Assembly (NCBI GenBank): GCA_963923455.1
Contig: CAWULT010000040.1
Span: forward strand, 1 to 35,576
Direction of reading: 5' to 3'
DNA from: CAWULT01 sp963923455
Lineage (GTDB): Bacteria; Acidobacteriota; Vicinamibacteria; Vicinamibacterales; UBA2999
Length of the DNA stretch: 35,576 bases
The notes below the pieces were generated by a model, which had not been told where the DNA came from, ran no database searches, and saw only the letters and a list, made by a program, of their open reading frames with translations. Position 1 is the first letter of the stretch. Each line of letters opens with the position of its first letter. Below, piece after piece: positions 11,527-19,390 of this stretch. The translations under genes were made by a program, and so were the position numbers.

Positions 11527-11559
11527 ATGAGGGTGGATGGCTCAGCCCACCAATTGTGA
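11527..11559 (+). other. Possible 10-codon leader peptide
   Basis: An ATG only a few bases after the predicted transcription start opens a 10-residue frame (MRVDGSAHQL) ending in TGA. It lacks a ribosome-binding site and would need near-leaderless initiation. A second tiny frame (MRSV) starts at 11565. Either could be chance. Confidence 0.2.
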
Positions 11560-11612
11560 CGGCCATGCGGTCCGTCTGAGGCTGGGTCGCTAATCCTGAG
11601 GAGACGACACCA

Positions 11613-11666
11613 ATGGCGAAGAAGGCTGCCAAGGGCGCGAAGAAGAAGGCCGCGAAGAAGCGGTAG
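11613..11666 (+). CDS. 17-residue Lys/Ala-rich basic peptide
   Basis: ATG at 11613 opens an 18-codon frame encoding MAKKAAKGAKKKAAKKR, with nine Lys, one Arg and no acidic residue. A GAGGAG Shine-Dalgarno lies ten bases upstream, a strong promoter sits about 95 bases upstream, and two intrinsic terminators follow within 100 bases. This makes a complete isolated transcription unit of about 230 bases. The composition resembles the tails of bacterial histone H1-like proteins, so nucleic-acid binding is a reasonable guess. The unit could also be a regulatory RNA in which the frame is incidental. The neighbours give no functional hint. Confidence 0.55.
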   Translation: MAKKAAKGAKKKAAKKR

Positions 11667-11685
11667 TTTCTTCTTGAAGTCTTGA

Positions 11686-11716
11686 ATGGGGTGCTGGATG
11701 GAGCACCCCATCTTTT
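11686..11716 (+). terminator. Intrinsic terminator 1 of the mini-gene
   Basis: A perfect 10-bp stem (ATGGGGTGCT at 11686-11695, AGCACCCCAT at 11702-11711) with loop GGATGG is followed by CTTTT. It lies 19 bases after the 17-codon gene. There is no T-tract on the other strand, so it acts on the plus strand. Confidence 0.85.
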
Positions 11717-11727
11717 CAAGACGCGCG

Positions 11728-11760
11728 AGGGGGTGCTCGTCGAGCACCCCCTTTTGTTTT
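11728..11760 (+). terminator. Intrinsic terminator 2, near copy of terminator 1
   Basis: The stem AGGGGGTGCT/AGCACCCCCT with a short CGTCG loop is followed by TTTTGTTTT. The stem repeats the GGGGTGCT/AGCACCCC core of the first terminator. It also protects the convergent HEAT/cyclophilin gene, which ends at 11808, from read-through. Confidence 0.88.
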
Positions 11761-11807
11761 GTACGGCGTCATCGCGGGTCGCGGCGCCCCGCCGCCGACG
11801 GTCGCGC

Positions 11808-14012
11808 TCAGTCGAGCGCCGACTCGCCGTCCCAGATTCGGATGCGCCGGATCGGATCCCACTGCACGATCCGGTCGACCACGTCCATGCCGTTCACCAC
11901 GTGCCCGAACACCGTGTACCGCGCGTCGAGGTGCGGTTGGGGCGAGTGCGTGATGAAGAACTGGCTGCCCCCGGTGTCCTTCCAGTCGAGCGCCATGCCG
12001 ACCGTGCCACGCACGTACGGCCGCTCGTTGATCTCGTCGCGGATCGTGTAACCGGGCCCGCCCTCGCCGTCGCCGCGAGGATCCCCGCCCTGCACCACGA
12101 AGTCGGGGACGACGCGGTGCACGGGCACGCCGTTGAAGAAGCCCTTGCGCGCCAGCGCAATGAAGTTCGCGACGGTCTGTGGCGCGTCGAGTACGGCGAG
12201 TTCGACTTCAATGGTGCCCTTGTCGGTCTCGATGAACGCGTGCGGCGAGTACCTGGGCGAGGCGAGCGCCGTCCACTCCGGATCGGTGTCGGGCCTGGCC
12301 GACGGCGCCGGCCGGATGGACGGCACCGCGTCGGCGGCGACGCCCTGCTGCCGCAACAGTTCGGCGGCGCGCACCCGCAGCGCCCACTCGCGATCGGCGA
12401 GCGCGGACTCGAGCAGCGGACGCGCCACGGGCGCGTCGAGGCGCGCGAGCGCCGACAGGATCGACGCGCGCGCGACGTACGTCGTGTCGCGCGCCGCCGC
12501 CTCATAGGCCTGGCGCAGCGCCGGGACGGCGCCGGCGGTCCTCATCTCGGCCAGTGCCTGGGCCGCGGCCGATCGGACGACGGCATCCTCGGCCGAGAGG
12601 CGCTCCGTGACGAGGCGCTCGGCGTCCGGCGGGCGCGACGCGGCCAGCGCCGCCAGTACCGCCGGAACGACTCGCTGGTCCGTGTCGCGCAGCATCGCCC
12701 CCAGGCGCGCCGCGCCGCGATCGGCCGGCAGCGTACCGAGCGCGGCTGCCTGGGCCGCGCGGACGGTCCAGTCGCGGTCGGGCTCGAGACCGGAGAGCGT
12801 GGCCGTGAAGGCTTCGGGGTCCACGCGGGCGAGCGCGCGTGCCGCCGCGGCGCGCACCCCAGGCGCCGCGTCGAGCATCAACTCCGACAAAAGCGGCGCC
12901 GAATCGGGACCGGCCACCACGGCGAGCGCCGTCATCGCCTCGAGACGGAAGGTCGGGTCGCCGGCCGTGTCGACGACGGCCCGCGTCAGCAGCGGCACCG
13001 CGGCGGCGTCGGCGAGCGCGGCCAGCCCGCGCACGGCCTGCACGAGCACGGCTGGCGGCGCGGTCCGCTGCTCCACGACCTGTCGCAGCTGCGCGGCCGC
13101 CTCCGGAGCCTTCGTCGCGGCGAGCCCGCGCACGGCGAAGGACGCGGTGAACCGTCCGGGCGTCCCGGCGAGCGCGGCGAGCGCGGGCACCGATCGAACG
13201 TCGGGCAGCCGCTGGAGCGCGTAGGCCACCGGCCACCAGCGGGAGACGGGCGCCCCGCCCTCGCCGAGCACGACGCCGGCGAGCGGCTCGTACGCACCGA
13301 GCCGCACGAGCGCGTACAGGCCCAGGCGCACCGCCTCCGCCTCCGGCGCGAGCGCCGCCCCGGCGTCGTCCGGCTCGAGGGTCGCGATGGCGCCGGCCTT
13401 CACGTGCCCCGACACCATGGCGGCCACCGCCGGCGCATCGGCGCGGTCGCCAATCAGCCCGAGCGCCTCGGCCGCGCGACCCTGCACGATCGGCTGTGGA
13501 TCGGCTATCGCCTTCAGCAGCGCGCCGCGGGCGGACGCGTCGCCGATGAGGCCCAGCGCGAACGCGGCCATCTGGCGCACCTCGGGCTCCTCGTCGGTCA
13601 GCCGGTTCGCGAGAGCGGACACCGCATCGGGCAGCCCGACGCGCCCCAGCGCCAGCGCCGCGCGGCGCCGCACGCGCGCCTGGGGGTCGTCGAGCAGCCG
13701 CAGCAGGTCCGTGGGCGGCGGCGGGGCCACGATGGCCGGCTGCGTACGCGTGGCCGGACGCAGCACCACTGGCTCCGGCGGATTGGGCACCCGGAGCATC
13801 CGCTGGTCCTCGAGCCGCATCATCGCCACGAGCTTCTGCTCCCAGGAGATGACTGGCACCTCGGGCGCGGGGGGCATCGTCGCGCAGCCGGCGGCGACGA
13901 GGGCGATGGCGGGGAGGATGACGCCGGCGGCCGCACGGCCCGCGCGCAGGCCTGCACGCGGCAGCCTGACCATGGCGCGATCAGACGGCCTGGGGCGCAA
14001 CACGTAGGGCAT
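11808..14012 (-). CDS. HEAT-repeat lipoprotein with C-terminal cyclophilin domain
   Basis: The 734-residue protein begins with a lipoprotein signal ending in the lipobox LVAAGC. About 500 residues of HEAT-type helical repeats follow, for example DDPQARVRRRAALALGRVG and DEEPEVRQMAAFALGLIGD. The last 160 or so residues are a cyclophilin-type peptidyl-prolyl isomerase domain with VHRVVPDFVVQGGDPRGDG, GSQFFITH and YTVFGHVVNGMDVVD. The catalytic Arg of the HRV motif and the Phe/Gln core are present. It probably acts as a membrane-anchored periplasmic folding factor with a protein-binding scaffold. I chose the ATG at 14012 because AGGACAG lies six bases upstream; an ATG at 13973 gives a shorter, more typical signal. 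Confidence 0.9.
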   Translation of the reverse strand: MPYVLRPRPSDRAMVRLPRAGLRAGRAAAGVILPAIALVAAGCATMPPAPEVPVISWEQKLVAMMRLEDQRMLRVPNPPEPVVLRPATRTQPAIVAPPPPTDLLRLLDDPQARVRRRAALALGRVGLPDAVSALANRLTDEEPEVRQMAAFALGLIGDASARGALLKAIADPQPIVQGRAAEALGLIGDRADAPAVAAMVSGHVKAGAIATLEPDDAGAALAPEAEAVRLGLYALVRLGAYEPLAGVVLGEGGAPVSRWWPVAYALQRLPDVRSVPALAALAGTPGRFTASFAVRGLAATKAPEAAAQLRQVVEQRTAPPAVLVQAVRGLAALADAAAVPLLTRAVVDTAGDPTFRLEAMTALAVVAGPDSAPLLSELMLDAAPGVRAAAARALARVDPEAFTATLSGLEPDRDWTVRAAQAAALGTLPADRGAARLGAMLRDTDQRVVPAVLAALAASRPPDAERLVTERLSAEDAVVRSAAAQALAEMRTAGAVPALRQAYEAAARDTTYVARASILSALARLDAPVARPLLESALADREWALRVRAAELLRQQGVAADAVPSIRPAPSARPDTDPEWTALASPRYSPHAFIETDKGTIEVELAVLDAPQTVANFIALARKGFFNGVPVHRVVPDFVVQGGDPRGDGEGGPGYTIRDEINERPYVRGTVGMALDWKDTGGSQFFITHSPQPHLDARYTVFGHVVNGMDVVDRIVQWDPIRRIRIWDGESALD

Positions 14013-14034
14013 CGACTGTCCTGACTGGTGTCGG

Positions 14035-14044
14035 ATGATAGCAT
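14035..14044. promoter_or_regulatory. Overlapping divergent extended -10 elements
   Basis: The ten bases ATGATAGCAT contain TGATAGCAT on the plus strand and TGCTATCAT on the minus strand. Both fit the extended -10 pattern TGnTAnnnT. Plus-strand transcription would serve the deoxynucleoside kinase at 14087, and minus-strand transcription the HEAT/cyclophilin gene at 14012. No good -35 is visible on either side. Confidence 0.5.
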
Positions 14045-14086
14045 GCAGGCAGCGTCGTTCCAGGAGAGCCGGCCCGCGCACCGCAC

Positions 14087-14731
14087 ATGCCGTTTCACTC
14101 GATCGCGATCGAAGGTCCCATCGGCGTCGGCAAGACCGCACTGACGGAGCGGCTCGCGACACGGCTCGACGCCGCGACGATCCTCGAGGAGCAGGAGAAC
14201 CCGTTCCTCGCGGACTTCTACGCGGGGCGTCCGGGCTCGGCGCTGCAGGCGCAGCTCTTCTACCTCTTGAACCGGCACCGGCAGCAGCTCGCGCTGCGCC
14301 AGACGGACCTGTTCTCGCAGACGACGATCTGCGACTACCTGTTCGACAAGGACAAGATCTTCGCCTACCTGAACCTCGACGACAACGAACTGTTCATCTA
14401 CCAGCGGCTCTTCGACCTGCTGGCGAAGGACGTGCCGGCGCCCGACCTGGTGATCTACCTGCAGGCCCCGACCGAGATCCTCGAGCGCCGGCTCCGCGAC
14501 CGCGCGGCCGCGGAGGACGACGACACCCGGGCACCAGAGCCCGACCCCGAGTACCTCCGGGAGCTCAACGAGGCCTACCAGCACTTCTTCTTCCACTACA
14601 CCGCCACCCCCCTGCTCGTCGTCGAAACCTCCCAGGTCAACCTGCACGAGAGCGACGAGGCGCTCGACGACCTGATCCGACAGATTTCCACCATGAACCG
14701 GGGTACCCGCTACTACGTTCCCCGGACCTGA
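14087..14731 (+). CDS. Deoxynucleoside kinase family protein
   Basis: This 214-residue P-loop kinase probably phosphorylates deoxynucleosides in the salvage pathway. It opens with IAIEGPIGVGKTALTERLA (P-loop GPIGVGKT near residues 10-17). The family features are the catalytic Glu region ILEEQENPFLADFY, the FYLLNRHRQQLAL helix, LVIYLQAPTEILERRLRDR with lid arginines, and YQHFFFHY. An acidic insert (AAAEDDDTRAPEPD) lies after the lid. The family includes deoxyadenosine/deoxyguanosine kinases, but specificity cannot be read from the sequence. It reads in the same direction as accD-folC after a 67-base gap. Confidence 0.88.
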   Translation: MPFHSIAIEGPIGVGKTALTERLATRLDAATILEEQENPFLADFYAGRPGSALQAQLFYLLNRHRQQLALRQTDLFSQTTICDYLFDKDKIFAYLNLDDNELFIYQRLFDLLAKDVPAPDLVIYLQAPTEILERRLRDRAAAEDDDTRAPEPDPEYLRELNEAYQHFFFHYTATPLLVVETSQVNLHESDEALDDLIRQISTMNRGTRYYVPRT

Positions 14732-14782
14732 GGCGCCCCTCCGGCCGCCCTCCGGCGGGCGTCCCCGGGCCCTGGGAGGACG

Positions 14783-14791
14783 TGCTACAGT
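14783..14791 (+). promoter_or_regulatory. Extended -10 just upstream of accD
   Basis: TGCTACAGT is a perfect match to TGnTAnnnT. Its last base is seven bases before the accD ATG, so the transcript would start at or next to the start codon. No Shine-Dalgarno fits between them. Confidence 0.5.
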
Positions 14792-14798
14792 CCGGTCC

Positions 14799-15701
14799 AT
14801 GGCCTGGTTCAAGAAGACCCGGAAGCCCATCGCCTCGTCCACGGCGGAGAAGCCGAGCCGTGTGCCGGAGGGCCTGTGGACCAAGTGCCCGGGGTGTGCC
14901 CAGCCGATCTACAAGAAGGATCTCGAGGGCAACCTGAACGTCTGCCCGAAGTGCTCGCACCACTTCCGGATCGGCGCGCGGGAACGGCTGAAGTCGCTCT
15001 TCGACGGCGGGGCGTTCACCGAGCACTTCCCGAACCTGGTGTCCACCGACCCGCTGGCCTTCACCGACACCAAGCCCTACAAGGACCGGCTGCAGAAGAC
15101 CATCGAGGCCACGGGCCTCAAGGACGCCGTGATCGTGGCGACCGGCGAGCTCGACGGCCTCGGCGTGGTGATCGCCGCCATGGAGTACGCGTTCATCGGC
15201 GGCAGCATGGGTGTCGTCGTCGGCGAGAAGATCACGCGGGCCATCGAGATGGCGCTCGAGAAGCGGCAGCCGGCGATCGTCGTGTCGTGCTCGGGCGGCG
15301 CCCGCATGATGGAGGGCGCGCTGTCGCTGATGCAGCTCGCCAAGGTGTCGGCCGCCCTGGCCCGCCTCGACCGCGCCGGACTGCCCTATATCTCGGTGCT
15401 GACCGATCCGACGACGGGCGGCGTGACCGCCAGCTTCGCGATGCTCGGCGACGTCAACATCGCCGAGCCGAAGGCGCTCATCGGCTTCGCCGGCCCGCGC
15501 GTGATCGAGCAGACGATCCGCCAGAAGCTGCCCGAGGGCTTCCAGCGCAGCGAGTTCCTCATCGAGCACGGCATGCTCGACATGATCGTCGATCGGAGGG
15601 ACATGAAGGCCACGATCGCCCGTACGCTCCGCTTCATGGGCGCGGAGCTCGCCACCGACGCGCTTCAGCCGGCGTCGGCGCGCGAGCCGCTGTCCGTCTG
15701 A
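14799..15701 (+). CDS. accD: Acetyl-CoA carboxylase carboxyltransferase beta subunit
   Basis: AccD and AccA form the carboxyltransferase that moves CO2 from biotin to acetyl-CoA, giving malonyl-CoA for fatty-acid synthesis. The 300-residue product has the N-terminal four-Cys zinc ribbon (Cys30, Cys33, Cys49, Cys52) and the crotonase-fold core with SCSGGARMMEGALSLMQLAK, LTDPTTGGVTASFAMLGD and IGFAGPRVIEQTI. Length is typical. It is followed by folC after only five bases, the common accD-folC pair. A -10 element lies directly upstream of its ATG, so it may be translated from a leaderless mRNA. Confidence 0.97.
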   Translation: MAWFKKTRKPIASSTAEKPSRVPEGLWTKCPGCAQPIYKKDLEGNLNVCPKCSHHFRIGARERLKSLFDGGAFTEHFPNLVSTDPLAFTDTKPYKDRLQKTIEATGLKDAVIVATGELDGLGVVIAAMEYAFIGGSMGVVVGEKITRAIEMALEKRQPAIVVSCSGGARMMEGALSLMQLAKVSAALARLDRAGLPYISVLTDPTTGGVTASFAMLGDVNIAEPKALIGFAGPRVIEQTIRQKLPEGFQRSEFLIEHGMLDMIVDRRDMKATIARTLRFMGAELATDALQPASAREPLSV

Positions 15702-15706
15702 GCGCG

Positions 15707-17032
15707 GTGGCCCAGAACGCCCCGGTCATCGACCGCCTCTTCGGTCTCGAGAAGTTCGGGATCAAGCTCGGCCTCGAGAACGTCACCCGTCTGTGCGAGG
15801 CCTTCGGGCACCCGGAGCGGCGGTTCACGACCATCCACGTCGCCGGCACGAACGGCAAGGGCTCGGTCACCGCGATGGTGCACGCGGCCCTGCTCGCCGC
15901 CGGCATCCGGGCGGCGCGCTACACCTCGCCGCACCTGTCGGACGTCACCGAGCGCTTCGTGATCGGGCACGACCCGGTCTCGTCCGACGCCCTCGAGCAG
16001 GTCGCCACCGACGTGCTCGACACGGCCGATCGCCTGCGCGACTCCGGCGTCATGAGCGCGACGCCGACGTTCTTCGAGGCCACGACGGTCGTCGCGTTCG
16101 AGCTCTTCCGCCGGGCGAAGGTCGACGTCGCCGTGATCGAGGTCGGCCTCGGCGGGCGCTTCGACGCCACCAACGTGATCCAGCCCGTGGCCGGCGCCAT
16201 CACGACGATCGGCTTCGACCACCAGCAGCACCTCGGTCACACGCTCGAGGCGATCGCGTTCGAGAAGGCCGGCATCGTGAAGCCCGGCATGACCGTCGTG
16301 ACGGGCCGGCTGCCGGAGAGCGCGATCGCGGTCGTCCGCAAGGCGGCCGCCGGGCGAGGCGCGCGCCTGATCGAGGCGACGCACGCGCTCGTGTCGAGCG
16401 ACATGCGCGACGGTCATGCGCACGTGAGCTTCCGCACGGCGGCGGGTGCGTACGGCCCGTTGCCGCTGGCGCTCGCCGGCGAGCACCAGGTCGACAACGC
16501 GCTGGTCGCCGTCCAGGTGCTCGAGGCCGCGGCCGATGCCGGCGTCCCCGTCGGTCCGGAGGCGATCGAGCAGGGCCTCGAAACGACCCGCTGGCCCGCG
16601 CGGCTCGAGCGGGTGCGCCTTGCCGACGGCCGGTCCCTCCTGTTCGACGCGGCACACAACGAGGAGGGCGCCCTCGCGCTGGCCACGCACATCCGGCGCT
16701 GGCACGTGACCCCGCCGACGCTCGTGATCGGCGTCATGAAGGACAAGGACGTCGACGCCATCCTGCGGATCCTGCTGCCGGTGGCCGGGCGCGTGGTCGC
16801 GACGGCGGCGCAGACGCCGCGCGCGCTGCCGGCGGCCGAGCTGGCCGCGCGGATGCACGCGGTGGCCGACGCCCTGCGGATCGGCTACCAGGCTCCGTTG
16901 AGCTACGAAGACGATCCGCTCGCCGCAGTCGCGGCCGCACTCGCGCACGGCGGCGAAGTCTGTGTCGCGGGCTCGATCTTCCTGGTCGGCGAGGTGCGCG
17001 AGCGCCTTCGCCAGCGTGCTATCCTCCGGTAA
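15707..17032 (+). CDS. folC: Bifunctional folylpolyglutamate/dihydrofolate synthase
   Basis: FolC joins glutamate to dihydropteroate and adds further glutamates to folates. The 441-residue product has the Mur-ligase-like ATP site VAGTNGKGSVTAM near residues 44-56, the SPHLSDVTERF motif, EVGLGGRFDATNV, TTIGFDHQQHLGHT and FEKAGIVKPG. The C-terminal domain carries FDAAHNEEGALAL and VIGVMKDKD. The start is a GTG five bases after the accD stop, which fits translational coupling; no separate ribosome-binding site is clear. Whether it makes dihydrofolate as well as polyglutamates is inferred from the family. Confidence 0.95.
   Translation: MAQNAPVIDRLFGLEKFGIKLGLENVTRLCEAFGHPERRFTTIHVAGTNGKGSVTAMVHAALLAAGIRAARYTSPHLSDVTERFVIGHDPVSSDALEQVATDVLDTADRLRDSGVMSATPTFFEATTVVAFELFRRAKVDVAVIEVGLGGRFDATNVIQPVAGAITTIGFDHQQHLGHTLEAIAFEKAGIVKPGMTVVTGRLPESAIAVVRKAAAGRGARLIEATHALVSSDMRDGHAHVSFRTAAGAYGPLPLALAGEHQVDNALVAVQVLEAAADAGVPVGPEAIEQGLETTRWPARLERVRLADGRSLLFDAAHNEEGALALATHIRRWHVTPPTLVIGVMKDKDVDAILRILLPVAGRVVATAAQTPRALPAAELAARMHAVADALRIGYQAPLSYEDDPLAAVAAALAHGGEVCVAGSIFLVGEVRERLRQRAILR
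17017..17025 (+). promoter_or_regulatory. Extended -10 upstream of lptD
   Basis: TGCTATCCT matches TGnTAnnnT and overlaps the last codons of folC. It lies 21 bases before the lptD ATG and would give a leader of about 15 bases. The identical nonamer precedes kup at 34374. Confidence 0.4.
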
Positions 17033-17046
17033 ATCCCGACAATCCG

Positions 17047-19353
17047 ATGGGACGCACGCTGCTCTTCTCGTGCCTCGTCTGCCTGCTCTCGGCCGGGGCG
17101 GCCCTGGCGCAGCAGCCGGCGGCGGAGCCCCCCGCGCAGGCCGCGCCCGCCCCGGGCGGCCTGGGGCGCCTTCTGAACTCGACGCAGGACGCATTCGAGC
17201 AGCAGGGGGATCTGTTGCGGCTCGTCGGACGCGTGGAGCTGCCGGTGTCCGGCGGCAAGTTCTTCGCGGACCGCATCGACGTCCACCTCGACACCGACCG
17301 GCTCGAGGCGCAGGGCAACGTCGTGTTCGCCGGGGAGGAGGGCCGCATCTCGGCCGACCGCGTCGAATTCGACCTCGACGCCGGCACGGGCACCTTCCAC
17401 ATGGCCTCGGGCATCGTCTCGCTCGGCGCCAAGGCCGACCGCGCGCAGTTCGGCGGCCAGGACCCCGACGTCTACTTCTACGGCGAGACGGTCGAGCGCC
17501 TCGGCTCCAGGCAGTACAAGGTCTCGCGCGGCGGCTTCACCACGTGCGTGCAGCCGACGCCGCGCTGGGAAGTGGTCAGCCGCAGCGTGGTGCTGAACCT
17601 CGACGACTACGCCTTCGCCCGCAATACGGTGCTGAAGGTGAAGGGCGTTCCGCTGCTGTACCTGCCGGTGATGTACTACCCGATCCGCGACGACGACCGC
17701 GCGACGGGCTTCCTGCTGCCGACCTACGGCACGTCCACCATCCGCGGCCAGGCGGTCAGCAATGCGTTCTTCTGGGCGATCGGCCGCAGCCAGGACGCGA
17801 CGTTCTTCCACGACTGGTTCACGCGGTCGGGCCAGGGTGGCGGCGCGGAGTACCGCTACGTGGCCGACGCCCAGTCGTCGGGCACCGTCAGGCTGTACGG
17901 GTTCTCGCGCGCGCAGACCACCTTCACGCGCGGCGGCGTGTCCACGGTGCTGCCCGCCAGCAACAGCTTCCAGCTCACCGGCTCGGCCAACCAGCGCGTG
18001 GGCCGCACGCTGCGCGCGCGGGGGTCGGTGGACTACTTCTCCGACATCCTGACCCAGCAGCTCTACAACCAGAACGTCTTCCAGGCGACGCAGGGGCGCC
18101 GCTCCATCGAGGGCGGCCTGAGCGGCACGTTCGGCCTCGTGTCGACGAGCGCCACCTACCAGCGCAGCGAGGTGCTGACCGGCGCGACGAGCTCCGCCCT
18201 CTACGGCGGCACGCCGCGGCTCAGCGCGAGCGTCGCGCCGCGGATGCTGTTCGGCCTGCCGCTCTACGGTTCGGTGACGACCGACTTCTCGAACGTGCTG
18301 AACCAGCAGGTCAACGGCGGCATCGTCACGGCCGACCGCACGCTCAACAAGTGGGACCTGGCGCCCACGCTGCGGCTGCCGCTGTCGCGCCTGACCTTCC
18401 TGTCGGTCAATACGAGCGCGTCCTACCGCACCACGTACTACTCGCGCAGCGTCGACACCTCGGGGGCGCTGACGCCGGCGGCGCTGATGCGCCAGTTCCT
18501 GTCGGTGCGCTCCGACGTGATCGGCCCCGTGCTGACGAAGATCTGGGACACGCCGGACAGCACCCGCACCGAGCGCATGAAGCACGTGATCGAGCCGGCC
18601 TTCGCGGTGGACTACACCACCGAGATCGCCAACCAGGCCCGGGTGCCGCTGCTCAACGACGCCTCGGACTTCGTCGTCGGCGGCACGACGCGGCTGACCT
18701 ACGGACTGACCAACCGCCTCTTCTACCGCTCCCGCCCGTCCGGCGACACGCGCAGCACGACGCGGGAGTTCCTGACCGTCGGGGTGCAGCAGACCTACTA
18801 CTCGAACGCGCAGGCCAGCCTGTTCGACACGACCTACACCAGCTACTCGCGCCGGCCGAAGGCGGTCGACCTGTCGCCCGTGGCGCTGACCGCCCGGATG
18901 TCACCGAGCCTCCGCTTCGAGACCAACGCGCGCCTCGAGTACGACGTCTCGGGCAACGGCGTGCAGGTGTTCTCGACGGGCGGCACGGTCACCGGGGCGA
19001 CCGGCTCCGCCAACGTCAGCTACAGCCGCCAGCGCCCGAGCCCGGCGTCCGACATCAACAGCTACATGTCGGGGTCGACGTCGCTGCGGCTGCGCGAGGG
19101 GCGCGTCCGCACGATGTACGCGCTGAACTGGGACATCGCGCGCGCCTACGTGGTCAGCCAGACCGCCATGGCCACCTACATGGCGCAGTGCTGCGGCGTG
19201 CAGGTCGAGGCCCAGATCTTCAAGTTCCCGCAGTCGTCGGGCCTCGTCATCCCCTCCGACCGTCGGTTCAACGTCTCGTTCGTGCTGGCCGGCCTCGGGA
19301 CGTTCTCGAACTTCTTCGGCGCCTTCGGCGGCCTGGGCACCGGCACCCGGTGA
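17047..19353 (+). CDS. lptD: LPS-assembly outer-membrane protein LptD
   Basis: LptD inserts lipopolysaccharide into the outer leaflet of the outer membrane at the end of the Lpt bridge. The 768-residue protein has a signal peptide (cleavage after ALAQ). An N-terminal OstA-like jellyroll follows (LEAQGNVVFAGEEGRISADRVEFDLDAG split across residues 98-125), then a large beta-barrel rich in aromatic and Ser/Thr strands. The mature chain seems to have only three Cys: one in FTTCVQPTPRW and an adjacent pair in AQCCGVQ near the C-terminus. E. coli uses four Cys in two disulfides, so one bridge may be missing here. A diderm envelope with LPS is implied. Confidence 0.93.
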   Translation: MGRTLLFSCLVCLLSAGAALAQQPAAEPPAQAAPAPGGLGRLLNSTQDAFEQQGDLLRLVGRVELPVSGGKFFADRIDVHLDTDRLEAQGNVVFAGEEGRISADRVEFDLDAGTGTFHMASGIVSLGAKADRAQFGGQDPDVYFYGETVERLGSRQYKVSRGGFTTCVQPTPRWEVVSRSVVLNLDDYAFARNTVLKVKGVPLLYLPVMYYPIRDDDRATGFLLPTYGTSTIRGQAVSNAFFWAIGRSQDATFFHDWFTRSGQGGGAEYRYVADAQSSGTVRLYGFSRAQTTFTRGGVSTVLPASNSFQLTGSANQRVGRTLRARGSVDYFSDILTQQLYNQNVFQATQGRRSIEGGLSGTFGLVSTSATYQRSEVLTGATSSALYGGTPRLSASVAPRMLFGLPLYGSVTTDFSNVLNQQVNGGIVTADRTLNKWDLAPTLRLPLSRLTFLSVNTSASYRTTYYSRSVDTSGALTPAALMRQFLSVRSDVIGPVLTKIWDTPDSTRTERMKHVIEPAFAVDYTTEIANQARVPLLNDASDFVVGGTTRLTYGLTNRLFYRSRPSGDTRSTTREFLTVGVQQTYYSNAQASLFDTTYTSYSRRPKAVDLSPVALTARMSPSLRFETNARLEYDVSGNGVQVFSTGGTVTGATGSANVSYSRQRPSPASDINSYMSGSTSLRLREGRVRTMYALNWDIARAYVVSQTAMATYMAQCCGVQVEAQIFKFPQSSGLVIPSDRRFNVSFVLAGLGTFSNFFGAFGGLGTGTR

Positions 19354-19376
19354 CAGCATTGCACCGCCGGGAAGGG

Positions 19377-19382
19377 TAGAAT
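19377..19382 (+). promoter_or_regulatory. -10 element just upstream of rfbB
   Basis: TAGAAT lies eight bases before the rfbB ATG in the 37-base gap after lptD. No Shine-Dalgarno is present, so a leaderless transcript is possible. Confidence 0.45.
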
Positions 19383-19390
19383 TTCTGTCG

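Noticed and set aside
11682..14024. Open frame of about 780 codons opposite the HEAT/cyclophilin gene
   Set aside because: It starts inside the first terminator and encodes a repetitive Arg/Gly/His product with no known motif.
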